Positions 9,340 to 17,988 of a stretch of DNA of 64,000 bases are shown here, piece by piece. The translations under genes and the position numbers were made by a program. The first letter of the stretch is position 1, and the number at the start of each line of letters is the position of its first letter. The notes below the pieces were generated by a model. It was given only the letters and a program-made list of their open reading frames with translations, was not told the DNA's origin and searched no databases. Source of the stretch: Variovorax gracilis. Its GTDB lineage: Bacteria; Pseudomonadota; Gammaproteobacteria; Burkholderiales; Burkholderiaceae_C. The stretch lies in contig NZ_JASZYF010000001.1 of assembly GCF_030317115.1 (NCBI RefSeq), forward strand, positions 992,001 to 1,056,000, given 5' to 3'.

Positions 9340-10323
9340 ATGAAGACGGCAATCCAGTGGCAGGTGGCCGGCGTTCTGCTGGCGGGCCTTGCCTTGCAGG
9401 CGCCTGCCCAGGCGGACGACTATCCGCGCAAGGCCGTGACGGTGGTCGTGCCCTACGCGGCCGGCGGCGGCACCGACGTGGTCGCACGGTCGCTGGCGGA
9501 GCAGATGACGCGCCAGCTCGGCCAGCCGGTCATCATCGACAACAAGCCGGGCGCCGGCGGCATCCTCGGCACGAATGCGGTCGCCAAGGCGGCCCCGGAC
9601 GGCTACACGGTCATGATCGGCCTCACGCAATCGCTGCTGACCAACCAGTTCCTCTACGAGAAGCTCCCCTACGACCCGCGCAAGGAACTGGGACTGGTCA
9701 CGCAGATCGCCACCGCGCCGCTGATGCTGCTCGTGCCCGCCACGTCGCGCATCCAGAGCGTGGCCGACCTGCAGCGCGAGATGCGCACCTCGAGCGCCGG
9801 CGGCAACTGCGGTTCGTGGGGCGCGGGCTCGTATCCGCACCTGGCGTGCGCGTACATGGCGCAGTCGTGGAAAGCCAACATCACACACGTTGCCTACAAG
9901 GGCGAGGCGCCGATGCTGCAGGACCTCGTCGGTGGACAGTTGAGCTTCACCTTCGGCAGCGTCGTTTCCGCCAAGGCCTACCTCGATGGCGGCAAGCTGC
10001 GCGCCATCGCGATCACGGGCGAACAGCGCATGCCGCTCCTGCCCAATGTGCCTACCTTCGCCGAGGCCGGCTTTGCCGACCCCGAATACAGGATGTCGGG
10101 CTGGCTCGCGCTGGCTGTGCCGCAGGGCACGCCGAAGGCTGTCGTCGCGCGTCTGCAGCAAGCGGCGCAACAGGCGGTCGCTTCGCCGGAAGTCGCCAAG
10201 CGATTCGAGGTGCTGGGCATGGTGCCGATGGGCACGACCGCCGATCAATTCCGCCAGAACTACAACGCGGACTGGCCCGTCTGGGAAAAGCTCGTCAAGG
10301 TATCCGGAGCCAAGCTGGACTGA
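9340..10323 (+). CDS. Bug-family (tripartite tricarboxylate transporter type) periplasmic binding protein
   Basis: 327 residues. The signal peptide is about 1-24 (cleavage around APAQADDYP). The TctC/Bug fold is indicated by YPRKAVTVVVPYAAGGGTDVVAR, then IIDNKPGAGG, NAVAKAAPDGYT and VAYKGEAPMLQDLVGGQLSF. The start is the ATG at 9340, preceded by GAAGGAG; an upstream in-frame start at 9280 lacks such a site. No TctA/TctB membrane subunits are nearby, which is usual for the large solitary Bug set of Burkholderiales. Only 3 bases separate it from the alkylsulfatase gene, so its ligand is probably related to that enzyme's substrate or product. Confidence 0.93.
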   Translation: MKTAIQWQVAGVLLAGLALQAPAQADDYPRKAVTVVVPYAAGGGTDVVARSLAEQMTRQLGQPVIIDNKPGAGGILGTNAVAKAAPDGYTVMIGLTQSLLTNQFLYEKLPYDPRKELGLVTQIATAPLMLLVPATSRIQSVADLQREMRTSSAGGNCGSWGAGSYPHLACAYMAQSWKANITHVAYKGEAPMLQDLVGGQLSFTFGSVVSAKAYLDGGKLRAIAITGEQRMPLLPNVPTFAEAGFADPEYRMSGWLALAVPQGTPKAVVARLQQAAQQAVASPEVAKRFEVLGMVPMGTTADQFRQNYNADWPVWEKLVKVSGAKLD

Positions 10324-10326
10324 GTC

Positions 10327-12195
10327 ATGACGATGCGCAACACACTGATGGCTTCCGACTTCGAAGCCGGGAACGACGACCCCACGACCCGCGGCTTCAT
10401 CGCCACCTGGCCGAACGCCGAGATCCGTGACGAGACCGGCCGCGTGGTCTGGACCATGGCCGGCTACGAGTTTCTCGAAGACGAACAACCCGCACCGACC
10501 GTCCACCCCGGCCTGTGGGCACAGGCGCGACGCAACATGACGCACGGCCTGTTCGAGGTGACGCAGCGCATCTATCAGGTGCGCGGCTTCGACCTCGCCA
10601 ACATGACGCTGGTCGAAGGCGATCGCGGCGTGATCATCATCGACCCGCTGACCTGTGCGGAAACTGCGGCGGCAGCGCTCAAGCTGTACCGCGAGCAACG
10701 CGGCGACAGGCCCGTCACGGCGGTCATCTACAGCCACAGCCATGTCGACCACTTCGGCGGTGTGCGCGGCGTGATCGACGAGCAGGACGCGATTCGCCAG
10801 GGCGTGCCGATCATCGCGCCGGCGGGCTTTCTCTGGCACACGGTGGCGGAGAACATGATCGCGGGCAACGCGATGTCGCGCCGCTCGCAATTCCAGTTCG
10901 GCCAGACACTCAAGCGAGGCGTGTGCGCGCAGGTCGATTGCGGGCTGGGCAAGAACCTCCCCCACGGCACCGTGACCCTCATCCCGCCGACGCGCACCAT
11001 CGAGAAGGAGCGCGAGAGCCACGTGATCGACGGCATCGAGATCGTCTTCGCGCTGGCACCGGAAAGCGAAGCGCCGTCGGAGATGTTTTTCTTCTTCCCG
11101 CAGTTGCGCGCGCTGAACCTGGCGGAACTCGGCCAGCACACGATGCACAACCTGTGTCCACTGCGCGGGGCGCAGGTGCGCGATGCCCGGCTGTGGTCGC
11201 GCTACCTTGACGAGGCCCTGCACGAGTTCGCGCCGCATTCGGACGTGGTGTTCGCGCAGCACAACTGGCCCACCTGGGGCCAGGAGACGCTCACGCGCTT
11301 CATCGCGCAACAGCGCGATCTCTACAAGTATGTGCATGACCAGACCGTGCGCCTCATGAACAAGGGCCAGACGGCCGTGGAGATCGCGGAGGAACTGCGC
11401 CTGCCGCCAGAGTTGGTCGACGTCACGCATGCCCAGGGCTATTACGGGACGCTGGTGCACAACGTGAAGGCCGTGGTGCAGCACTACCTGGGCTGGTACG
11501 ACGGCAATCCCTCGCGGCTGCATGCGCTGCCACCGGTGGAGGCCGGGACCCGCTACGTGGCCTACATGGGCGGCGCCACGGCCATGCTCGAACGGGCGCA
11601 GGCGGATCTCGAGCGCGGCGAACACCGCTGGGTGGCGGAAGTCACGAGCCACCTCGTGTTCGCCGAGCCTGGCAACCTGGCCGCGCGTGCGCTGTGCGCC
11701 ACGGCGCTGGAACAGCTTGGTTTCGCTGCCGAATCGGCCACCTGGCGCAATGCCTATCTGCTGGCAGCGCGGGAGTTGCGTTTGGGCGTCCCGGCCGCCA
11801 AGCGCCGCAGCATGAGCTACGACCTCCTCAAGGCGGTGCCGATGGAGATGTTCCTCGACTGCCTGGCGATCCGGCTGGTGGCCGAGCGCGCCAGCGGACA
11901 CGCGCTGAGCCTCGCCTGGCACATCGTCGACGCCGGCGAGCACTGGACCCTCACGCTCGGCAATGCCGCCCTGACCTATCGCCGGTCGAGCCTGGCCTCG
12001 AAGGCAGACGCCACCATCGCGGTGAGCCGCGACCGGCTGGCGAGCCTGCTGGCGCACGAGGACGGCATTGCCGCGGCCATCGCGAGCGGCATCGAGGCGG
12101 GTGACGTGGCCGTTGGTGGCGACGTTTCACGGGTGCGTGCCTTGCTCTCGATGCTGGACGAGTTCGAACCCATGTTCAACATCGTGGAACCATGA
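10327..12195 (+). CDS. Cytoplasmic SdsA-type alkylsulfatase (metallo-beta-lactamase fold)
   Basis: 622-residue member of the SdsA1/Bds1 linear alkylsulfatase family (type III sulfatases), which hydrolyse primary alkyl sulfates to alcohol and sulfate with two zinc ions. The MBL zinc motif is HSHVDHFGG (H137, H139, D141, H142), after LVEGDRGVIIIDPLT. Further conserved parts are NMIAGNAMSRRSQFQFG, SEAPSEMFFFFP, HNWPTWG, the alkylsulfatase dimerisation helices (about 380-520) and a C-terminal SCP2-like domain ending MFNIVEP. No signal peptide is seen, unlike the paralogue at 60393. Co-transcribed with the Bug receptor. The actual substrate is not known. Confidence 0.9.
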   Translation: MTMRNTLMASDFEAGNDDPTTRGFIATWPNAEIRDETGRVVWTMAGYEFLEDEQPAPTVHPGLWAQARRNMTHGLFEVTQRIYQVRGFDLANMTLVEGDRGVIIIDPLTCAETAAAALKLYREQRGDRPVTAVIYSHSHVDHFGGVRGVIDEQDAIRQGVPIIAPAGFLWHTVAENMIAGNAMSRRSQFQFGQTLKRGVCAQVDCGLGKNLPHGTVTLIPPTRTIEKERESHVIDGIEIVFALAPESEAPSEMFFFFPQLRALNLAELGQHTMHNLCPLRGAQVRDARLWSRYLDEALHEFAPHSDVVFAQHNWPTWGQETLTRFIAQQRDLYKYVHDQTVRLMNKGQTAVEIAEELRLPPELVDVTHAQGYYGTLVHNVKAVVQHYLGWYDGNPSRLHALPPVEAGTRYVAYMGGATAMLERAQADLERGEHRWVAEVTSHLVFAEPGNLAARALCATALEQLGFAAESATWRNAYLLAARELRLGVPAAKRRSMSYDLLKAVPMEMFLDCLAIRLVAERASGHALSLAWHIVDAGEHWTLTLGNAALTYRRSSLASKADATIAVSRDRLASLLAHEDGIAAAIASGIEAGDVAVGGDVSRVRALLSMLDEFEPMFNIVEP

Positions 12196-12204
12196 AGCAA
12201 TTCA

Positions 12205-12227
12205 CGGATTGCCGCAATCCGCCTTTC
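12205..12227 (+). terminator. Candidate terminator after the alkylsulfatase gene
   Basis: CGGATTG (12205-12211), a 3-base loop and CAATCCG (12215-12221) form a perfect 7-bp stem directly downstream of the stop, followed by CCTTT. The T-tract is short, so the intrinsic terminator is only moderately convincing. Confidence 0.45.
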
Positions 12228-12318
12228 GGTAAGTGACGACGGCCGCAGACCCGCGCACAATGGGCTCGGGATGTCCGGCGTCTCAGGGCGCCGGGCTTGT
12301 CCGAAGGAGAGTTCGGCC

Positions 12319-13452
12319 ATGCGATGTGCGTCTCGTCAAGCGCCCGGCGTATCACTCCACCGGCTTGCCAGGAAGCCGGGCGGCCCCGTTTTGCAAGCCC
12401 ATGCGCGTCTGGCGGCAGTAGCCGCCGTCTGCGCGAGCAGCCTTGCCGCCTTTGCGCAATGCACGCCGGCGGCAGTCGGCGCAACGAGCCTCTGCGCTCC
12501 GGAAAGCGGCCTCAGCGCCCTCGCCAGGCCGCAGACCGGTGCCTACATGGGCAACCAGCGCCTGTCGAGCTTTGCCTTCGTGCAGAGCCTCCAGGATCGA
12601 GGGGACTACCTGCAAGAAGGCTCCCACAACGTGTGGCTCCGCGGCGGCGGACAGGGCATGAGTTCGACCAACGCCAGCGGCCGATTGGACACGGACAGCA
12701 AGGCCTGGATGCTCCAGGGCGGAGGCGATGTGGCGAAATGGTCACTCTTCGGCGGCGCCGACCGATTGCATCTGGGCGCCATGGCAGGTTATGCGAGCGG
12801 AAGGACGGATTCCAATGCCTTCGGCAATCCGATCCAGGCACGCGGGGAAACGTCCGGTGGCGGCTTCGGCATCTACGGCACCTGGTATCAGAACGACCGG
12901 ACCCGGCTTGGCTGGTACACGGACGTGTGGGGGCAGTACGCACGGTTCAACAACACCGTCGATACCCCCCTTGTCTTCGATCGCTCGAGCTACAACTCGC
13001 ACGTCGGCATGTTCTCGGTCGAAGGCGGGTACGCCCTGCGGCTGGGTGAAGCGAGCAACTGGGTGCTCGAGCCCCAGGGCCAGGTGATCTATCTGCACAA
13101 TCATTCCTATGTCGCCATCGAGCCCAGCGGCGTCATCGTCGAGGGTTCGCATCGCGGCGCGTACACGTCGCGGCTGGGATTGCGCCTGCGCAGCGCCAGC
13201 ACGCTGGATTCCGGCTGGCGCATTCGCCCCTATGCCGCGGTCAATTGGTGGTACGACAACACGGGTGAGGAACTCACGATCAACCAGTTCTCGGTGCGCG
13301 ACATGTACCCGAGCAACCGCTACGAGCTGAAGGCCGGCGTCAACGTGGACTTCAGGTCCGGCTGGGCCGGTTGGGGCGACCTGGGATGGCAATGGGGCAA
13401 TCAGTCCTACCAGGCGTGGACGGTGCGGGGGGGCATGAAATACGCGTGGTGA
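12319..13452 (+). CDS. Autotransporter-type outer-membrane beta-barrel with almost no passenger
   Basis: 377 residues from the ATG at 12319, preceded by AAGGAGA 8 bases away. A longer frame from 12271 has no such site. A signal-like hydrophobic segment lies at about residues 30-48 (ARLAAVAAVCASSLAAFAQ). After only about 40 residues comes the canonical start of an autotransporter translocator (RPQTGAYMGNQRLSSFAF, then HNVWLRGGGQG), followed by alternating beta-strands to the C-terminal MKYAW, which ends in Trp as outer-membrane barrels do. There is no room for a normal passenger. It may be a stand-alone barrel, a remnant, or a partner for a passenger encoded elsewhere. No operon partner. Confidence 0.85.
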   Translation: MRCASRQAPGVSLHRLARKPGGPVLQAHARLAAVAAVCASSLAAFAQCTPAAVGATSLCAPESGLSALARPQTGAYMGNQRLSSFAFVQSLQDRGDYLQEGSHNVWLRGGGQGMSSTNASGRLDTDSKAWMLQGGGDVAKWSLFGGADRLHLGAMAGYASGRTDSNAFGNPIQARGETSGGGFGIYGTWYQNDRTRLGWYTDVWGQYARFNNTVDTPLVFDRSSYNSHVGMFSVEGGYALRLGEASNWVLEPQGQVIYLHNHSYVAIEPSGVIVEGSHRGAYTSRLGLRLRSASTLDSGWRIRPYAAVNWWYDNTGEELTINQFSVRDMYPSNRYELKAGVNVDFRSGWAGWGDLGWQWGNQSYQAWTVRGGMKYAW

Positions 13453-13556
13453 CTGTTGCCCGCACCCAGGCTTCGCCCACCCCCATGCCGGAATGACACC
13501 GGCTTTCCGCGGCGTTTCTCGGGCGGGCCTGGCTTCGCCGGACGCGGTCGTCGGCG

Positions 13557-14903
13557 CTATTCCAGGCGTGGTTCGGGGCGTTCCTCGGGGGCTGGGGAGG
13601 CTTGTTCGGCGATCGCCAGCAGAGCCGCAGCGGTGCGCTCGGCGGCGCCTCGGTTCATGGATGCGAAGGCCAGTGCGGCCTGGGCCATGGCTTCGCGGCG
13701 CTCGGTTTTCTCGACGAGCTTGAGCGCAGCCGTGACTGCGTGCTCCATGTCGGGGACGCGGAGCGAGGCGCCGGCGGCCAGGGAGAGTTCCGCGGCTTCG
13801 GCGAAGTTGTAGGTGGACGGGCCCATGATCACGGGACAGCCGCAGGCCGCCGCTTCGATCAGGTTTTGGCCGCCCAGGGGCTCGAAGCTGCCGCCCAGGA
13901 GCGCTGCGTCGGCGAGACCATAGTAGAGGGCCATCTCGCCCAGTGAATCACCAAGCCAGATCTCGGCTTCGGTCGGCGCGCCGGCGGCGCTGCGGCGTGC
14001 AACGGCGAACCCGTTTGACTCGACCAGCGCAGCGACCTCGTCGAAGCGCTGCGGATGACGAGGGACGATCATCCACTGCACATCGTGCACGCGCTTGGCA
14101 ATCGACTGGATCGCCTCCTGCGCGGGCGGCACCGGCGCCAGCGCGCCGAAGCGCTTGAGCACATCGAGCAGTTGCTGCTCCTCGCCATCGCGCGAGCTGG
14201 CGAAGACGACGACCGGGCGCGGCAACTGGGCGCGCAGTTTTGCGGCGGTCGCGAGCTGTCGCGCATCCGGCGTGGCATCGAACTTGAGATTGCCGAAGAC
14301 GCCGGCGACCTTGGCACCCAGCGAGACCAGCCGGTGGGAATCGGCTTCGGTCTGCGCCCACACTGCCGCGAGCGACGAGTAGGCCGGCCGCGCGAGCCAG
14401 CCGAGGCGCTCGGCGTTGGCCAGCGAGTTCTCGTTCAGCCGCGCGTTGGCAAGCACCAGCGGAATGCCGCGCTCGGCGCAGGCGGCCGTCATCTCGGGCC
14501 AGACCTCGGTTTCCATCAGCACGCCGATGCGCGGACGGAAGCGATCGAGAAAGCGCGCCACAGGTTCAGGTGCGTCCCATGGCTGCCACACCTGCAGGTC
14601 GCCGGGCTGGAGCAGCTTGGCGCCCTCTTCGCGGCCCGTGGCCGTTCCGTTGGTGAGCAGGATCGGGATCTCGGGGTATTGGCGTCGCAACTCTTCGATC
14701 AGGATGCCGGCAGCACGCGCCTCGCCGAGCGAAACGGCGTGGATCCAGCACCAGCCGGTGCCGTTGGCCGCTTCGTCGTAGTGGCCGAAGCGTTCCTCGA
14801 CCGCGTGGGCATAGCCCGGCTCGGCCACGGCGCGACGCCGGAGCTTGCGCCGGACCAGCGGCTGGGCCAGGGTGGTGAAAGCGCCGTAGAGGCGCAGCAG
14901 CAT
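13557..14903 (-). CDS. waaA: 3-deoxy-D-manno-octulosonic acid (Kdo) transferase
   Basis: 448-residue GT30 glycosyltransferase that adds Kdo to lipid A precursors at the inner membrane. N-terminal hydrophobic anchor (MLLRLYGAFTTLAQPL), then the family motif WIHAVSLGEARAA with the catalytic Glu, ILLTNGTATGRE, LMETEVWPE (about 126-134) and, in the C-terminal CMP-Kdo-binding half, GGSFEPLGGQNLIEAAACG. The start is the ATG complementary to 14901-14903; an in-frame GTG lies three codons upstream. It follows the phosphohexomutase gene by 19 bases on the same strand and is probably co-transcribed with it. Length is normal. Confidence 0.95.
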   Translation of the reverse strand: MLLRLYGAFTTLAQPLVRRKLRRRAVAEPGYAHAVEERFGHYDEAANGTGWCWIHAVSLGEARAAGILIEELRRQYPEIPILLTNGTATGREEGAKLLQPGDLQVWQPWDAPEPVARFLDRFRPRIGVLMETEVWPEMTAACAERGIPLVLANARLNENSLANAERLGWLARPAYSSLAAVWAQTEADSHRLVSLGAKVAGVFGNLKFDATPDARQLATAAKLRAQLPRPVVVFASSRDGEEQQLLDVLKRFGALAPVPPAQEAIQSIAKRVHDVQWMIVPRHPQRFDEVAALVESNGFAVARRSAAGAPTEAEIWLGDSLGEMALYYGLADAALLGGSFEPLGGQNLIEAAACGCPVIMGPSTYNFAEAAELSLAAGASLRVPDMEHAVTAALKLVEKTERREAMAQAALAFASMNRGAAERTAAALLAIAEQASPAPEERPEPRLE

Positions 14904-14922
14904 CGAACGCACGCTCAGGGAA

Positions 14923-16305
14923 TCAGTGGGCGGCTTCGGCCAGGGTGGCGTCCGGCTTGGCGCTCTTGAGCAGCGCAAGCATCTCGCCTTCGATGCGATG
15001 AAGCGCGGCCTCGGTCTGGCCCTCGAAGCGCAGCACCAGCACGGGCGTGGTGTTCGACGCGCGAATGAGGCCAAAGCCGTCGGGCCAGTCGACGCGCACG
15101 CCGTCGATGGTCGACACCTGGGCCGGCGCATCGAACCTGGCGGTCTTGACGAGCTGGTCGACAACGGTATGCGGCTCGCCCTCGGCGCACTTCACGTTGA
15201 GTTCGGGCGTCGAGAAGCTGGTCGGCAAGGCGTTGAGCACGTCGCTCGCATTCGGGCTCTTGCTCAGGATCTCGAGCAGGCGGCACCCGGCATAGGTACC
15301 GTCGTCGAAACCGAACCAGCGCTCCTTGAAGAAGATGTGGCCGCTCATCTCGCCGCCCAGCGGCGAATCGATCTCCTTCATCTTGGCCTTGATCAGCGAG
15401 TGACCGGTCTTGAAGATCAGCGGCTTGCCGCCGGCCGCCTCGATGGCCGGGCCCAGGCGCTGCGAGCATTTCACGTCGTACACGATCGTGCCGCCCGGCG
15501 CGCGCGACAGAACGTCCTGCGCGAACAGCATCATCTGGCGGTCCGGATAGATGTTGTTGCCGTTCTTGGTGACGATGCCCAGCCGGTCGCCGTCGCCATC
15601 GAAGGCCAGGCCGAGTTCAGCGTCGCCCGCCTGCAGTGCGGCGATGAGGTCCTTGAGGTTCTCGGGTTTGCTCGGATCGGGATGGTGATTGGGAAAGTTG
15701 CCGTCCACCTCGCTGAAGAGCTCGGTCACATCGCAACCGATGGCCCGCAGGATCGCCGGGGCCGATGCGCCCGCGATGCCGTTGCCGGAATCGACCACGA
15801 TCTTGAGCGGCCGTGCGAGCCGGATGTCGCCCACGATGCGTTGCGTGTAGGCCTCGGTCACGTCGACCTTGCGCACGCTGCCTCCAGGGGCCAGCCTGGC
15901 GCTGTCGGCTTCCATCACCTTGCGCAGGCCCTGGATCTCGTCGCCGTAGATCGCACGGCCGGCCAGCACCATCTTGAAGCCGTTGTAGTCCTTCGGGTTG
16001 TGGCTGCCGGTGACCTGGATGCCGCTCGTGGCCAGCGTATGTGCCGCGAAATAGAGCATCGGCGTCGTGACGGCACCGACGTCGATCACCTCGATGCCGG
16101 TGGCGACCAGCCCCCTGATCAGCGCTTCGACGAGCGCCGGGCCCGAAAGGCGCCCGTCGCGTCCCACTGCCACCGACTTCTCCCCGGCTGTGCGCGCGGC
16201 GCTGCCGAAGGCCTTGCCGAGCGCCTCGGCGACTTCCGCGTCCAGCGTGGTGGGCACCACGCCGCGAATGTCGTAGGCCTTGAAGATCGATGCGCTGAGT
16301 TGCAT
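14923..16305 (-). CDS. Phosphomannomutase/phosphoglucomutase
   Basis: 460-residue alpha-D-phosphohexomutase (AlgC/ManB class) interconverting hexose 6-phosphate and 1-phosphate, feeding LPS, capsule and exopolysaccharide precursors. It begins FKAYDIRG, typical of the AlgC group. The phospho-serine loop is TGSHNPKDYNG (Ser101). The magnesium loop is DGDGDR (D236, D238, D240). The sugar-binding loop is GGEMSGH, and the phosphate-binding segment RASNTTP is near the C-terminus. Located just upstream of waaA, consistent with an envelope-sugar unit. The dual mannose/glucose specificity is assigned from family resemblance only. Confidence 0.93.
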   Translation of the reverse strand: MQLSASIFKAYDIRGVVPTTLDAEVAEALGKAFGSAARTAGEKSVAVGRDGRLSGPALVEALIRGLVATGIEVIDVGAVTTPMLYFAAHTLATSGIQVTGSHNPKDYNGFKMVLAGRAIYGDEIQGLRKVMEADSARLAPGGSVRKVDVTEAYTQRIVGDIRLARPLKIVVDSGNGIAGASAPAILRAIGCDVTELFSEVDGNFPNHHPDPSKPENLKDLIAALQAGDAELGLAFDGDGDRLGIVTKNGNNIYPDRQMMLFAQDVLSRAPGGTIVYDVKCSQRLGPAIEAAGGKPLIFKTGHSLIKAKMKEIDSPLGGEMSGHIFFKERWFGFDDGTYAGCRLLEILSKSPNASDVLNALPTSFSTPELNVKCAEGEPHTVVDQLVKTARFDAPAQVSTIDGVRVDWPDGFGLIRASNTTPVLVLRFEGQTEAALHRIEGEMLALLKSAKPDATLAEAAH

Positions 16306-16417
16306 GAAAGCTACCCCTGGAAGTTCAAAAAATGAGGACCATTGTAGGCACGGCCTTCATGGGCCAGATGTCCGGAAATGGCTACTCCTGCTCGTGGGCG
16401 AGCCGTATCATCATTCC

Positions 16418-17983
16418 ATGTCTCCCGCCCCCGCATCCACCGCTGCACTCGAGAGCGACGCCTGCTACCTGGCCATGAAGGCCCACGACGCACGCTTCGA
16501 CGGCTCGTTCTTCACCGGCGTGACCTCGACCGGCATCTATTGCCGGCCGGTCTGCCGCGTCAAGCTGCCACGGCGCGAGAACTGCTGCTTTTTCCGTCAC
16601 GCAGCGCAGGCCGAGGCGGCCGGATTCCGCCCTTGCCTGCGATGCCGCCCCGAATTGGCCCCTCGCGCCGCCAGTTGGTCGACCGAAGACGCATCACGCA
16701 TACTGGCCTTGCAAGCTGCGCGCCTGATCGACGAACCCGACGCCTGGGCCGAGGACGGCCCCGGCGCGGCCCGCATCGCCGCGCGGCTCGGCGTCAGCGA
16801 CCGGCACCTGCGCCGCATCTTCGAGACGCAGTTCGGCGTGTCGCCCCTGCAATACCTGCAAACGCGCCGCCTGCTCGCCGCCAAGCAACTGATCGCCGAT
16901 ACGCGCCTGCCGATGACGCAGGTGGCGATGGCCAGCGGGTTCGCCAGCGTCCGGCGCTTCAATGCCGCCTTCCTCACGCACTACGGCCTCAACCCCAGCG
17001 CGCTGCGGCGTGCGGGCACCGTGGCCGGCGATCGCGAAGATGCGTCGGTGACCGTGCGGCTCGGTTTCCGCCCGCCCTACGACAGCGATGCCATGCTGGA
17101 CTTCTTTGCCCGACGAGCGTTGCGCGGCGTCGAGGCGCTGAATGACAGCGGCCCGGGTGGTACGAGGCAGTTCGCCCGTACGTTGCGCGTGACGCAAGGC
17201 GGGCGCACGCTCGAAGGCTGGCTGCAGCTTCGCTTCGATCCGCAGCGCGAGCAAGTTCTGCTGCGGGTCGGCGATTCGCTCGCCGCCGTGCTGCCGACCG
17301 TGATAAGCCGGGTGCGCGCCATGCTCGATCTCGATGCCGAGCCCATGGCGATCAACAGCGCGCTGCATGACAGCTTCCCGCTTGGCGATGGCTTGCGCGT
17401 GCCGGGCACCGTCGACGGTTTCGAGCTTGCGGTGCGCGCGGTGCTCGGCCAGCAGATCACCGTAGCGGCGGCACGCACGCTGGGCACCCGGCTGGTGCAG
17501 GTCTTCGGCGAGCCCGTCGCCACGCCGATCGAAGGGCTCGACCGGCTGTTCCCCACGCCCGCCGCCATCGCCGGTGCGAGCGGCGATGCGCTCGGCCAGC
17601 TCGGCATCGTGCGCCAGCGGCAGGCCGCCCTGCTCGCGGTGGCGCGCGAAGTGATTGACGGCCGTCTCACGCTGCATGCCGGCGCGGACGTACCCGCCAC
17701 CCTTGCCGCGCTGCAGGCGCTGCCCGGCATCGGCGACTGGACTGCTCAATACATCGCAATGCGCGCACTTCGATGGCCCGATGCCTTTCCCGCCGGCGAC
17801 GTCGCGCTACAAAAGGCGCTCGGCGTGACGACGGCCCGGGCGGCGGCAGAAGCCTCGCAAGCGTGGCGGCCGTGGCGCGGCTATGCGGTTCTGCGCGCCT
17901 GGCACAGCCCCGCACCCGCCACCACCCGGCCGGTCGACGCAACGACCGCCGCCCCTCCAACACCTTCCAGCGTCACAGCCTGA
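16418..17983 (+). CDS. Ada-like regulator fused to AlkA-type DNA-3-methyladenine glycosylase
   Basis: 521 residues with three parts. Residues about 10-85 are an Ada zinc/methyl-acceptor domain with GIYCRPVC and RPCLRC (Cys42, 46, 73, 76; Cys42 is the expected acceptor). Residues about 100-190 are an AraC-type helix-turn-helix (LGVSDRHLRRIFETQFGVSP). Residues about 205-485 are an AlkA glycosylase with the helix-hairpin-helix LPGIGDWTAQYIA and catalytic Asp461 (FPAGD). It would sense alkylated DNA, activate transcription and excise alkylated bases. The Ada C-terminal methyltransferase domain is absent but is encoded as ogt 5 bases downstream. The start at 16418 fits the first conserved residues; an upstream frame overlaps the divergent gene. 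Confidence 0.92.
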   Translation: MSPAPASTAALESDACYLAMKAHDARFDGSFFTGVTSTGIYCRPVCRVKLPRRENCCFFRHAAQAEAAGFRPCLRCRPELAPRAASWSTEDASRILALQAARLIDEPDAWAEDGPGAARIAARLGVSDRHLRRIFETQFGVSPLQYLQTRRLLAAKQLIADTRLPMTQVAMASGFASVRRFNAAFLTHYGLNPSALRRAGTVAGDREDASVTVRLGFRPPYDSDAMLDFFARRALRGVEALNDSGPGGTRQFARTLRVTQGGRTLEGWLQLRFDPQREQVLLRVGDSLAAVLPTVISRVRAMLDLDAEPMAINSALHDSFPLGDGLRVPGTVDGFELAVRAVLGQQITVAAARTLGTRLVQVFGEPVATPIEGLDRLFPTPAAIAGASGDALGQLGIVRQRQAALLAVAREVIDGRLTLHAGADVPATLAALQALPGIGDWTAQYIAMRALRWPDAFPAGDVALQKALGVTTARAAAEASQAWRPWRGYAVLRAWHSPAPATTRPVDATTAAPPTPSSVTA

Positions 17984-17988
17984 CTGCC

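Noticed and set aside
9262..12057. 931-codon minus-strand open frame opposite the Bug and alkylsulfatase genes
   Set aside because: Composition (Arg, His, Ala, Gln) is that of an antisense shadow. It has no recognisable domain, and the plus-strand genes are strongly supported by motifs.
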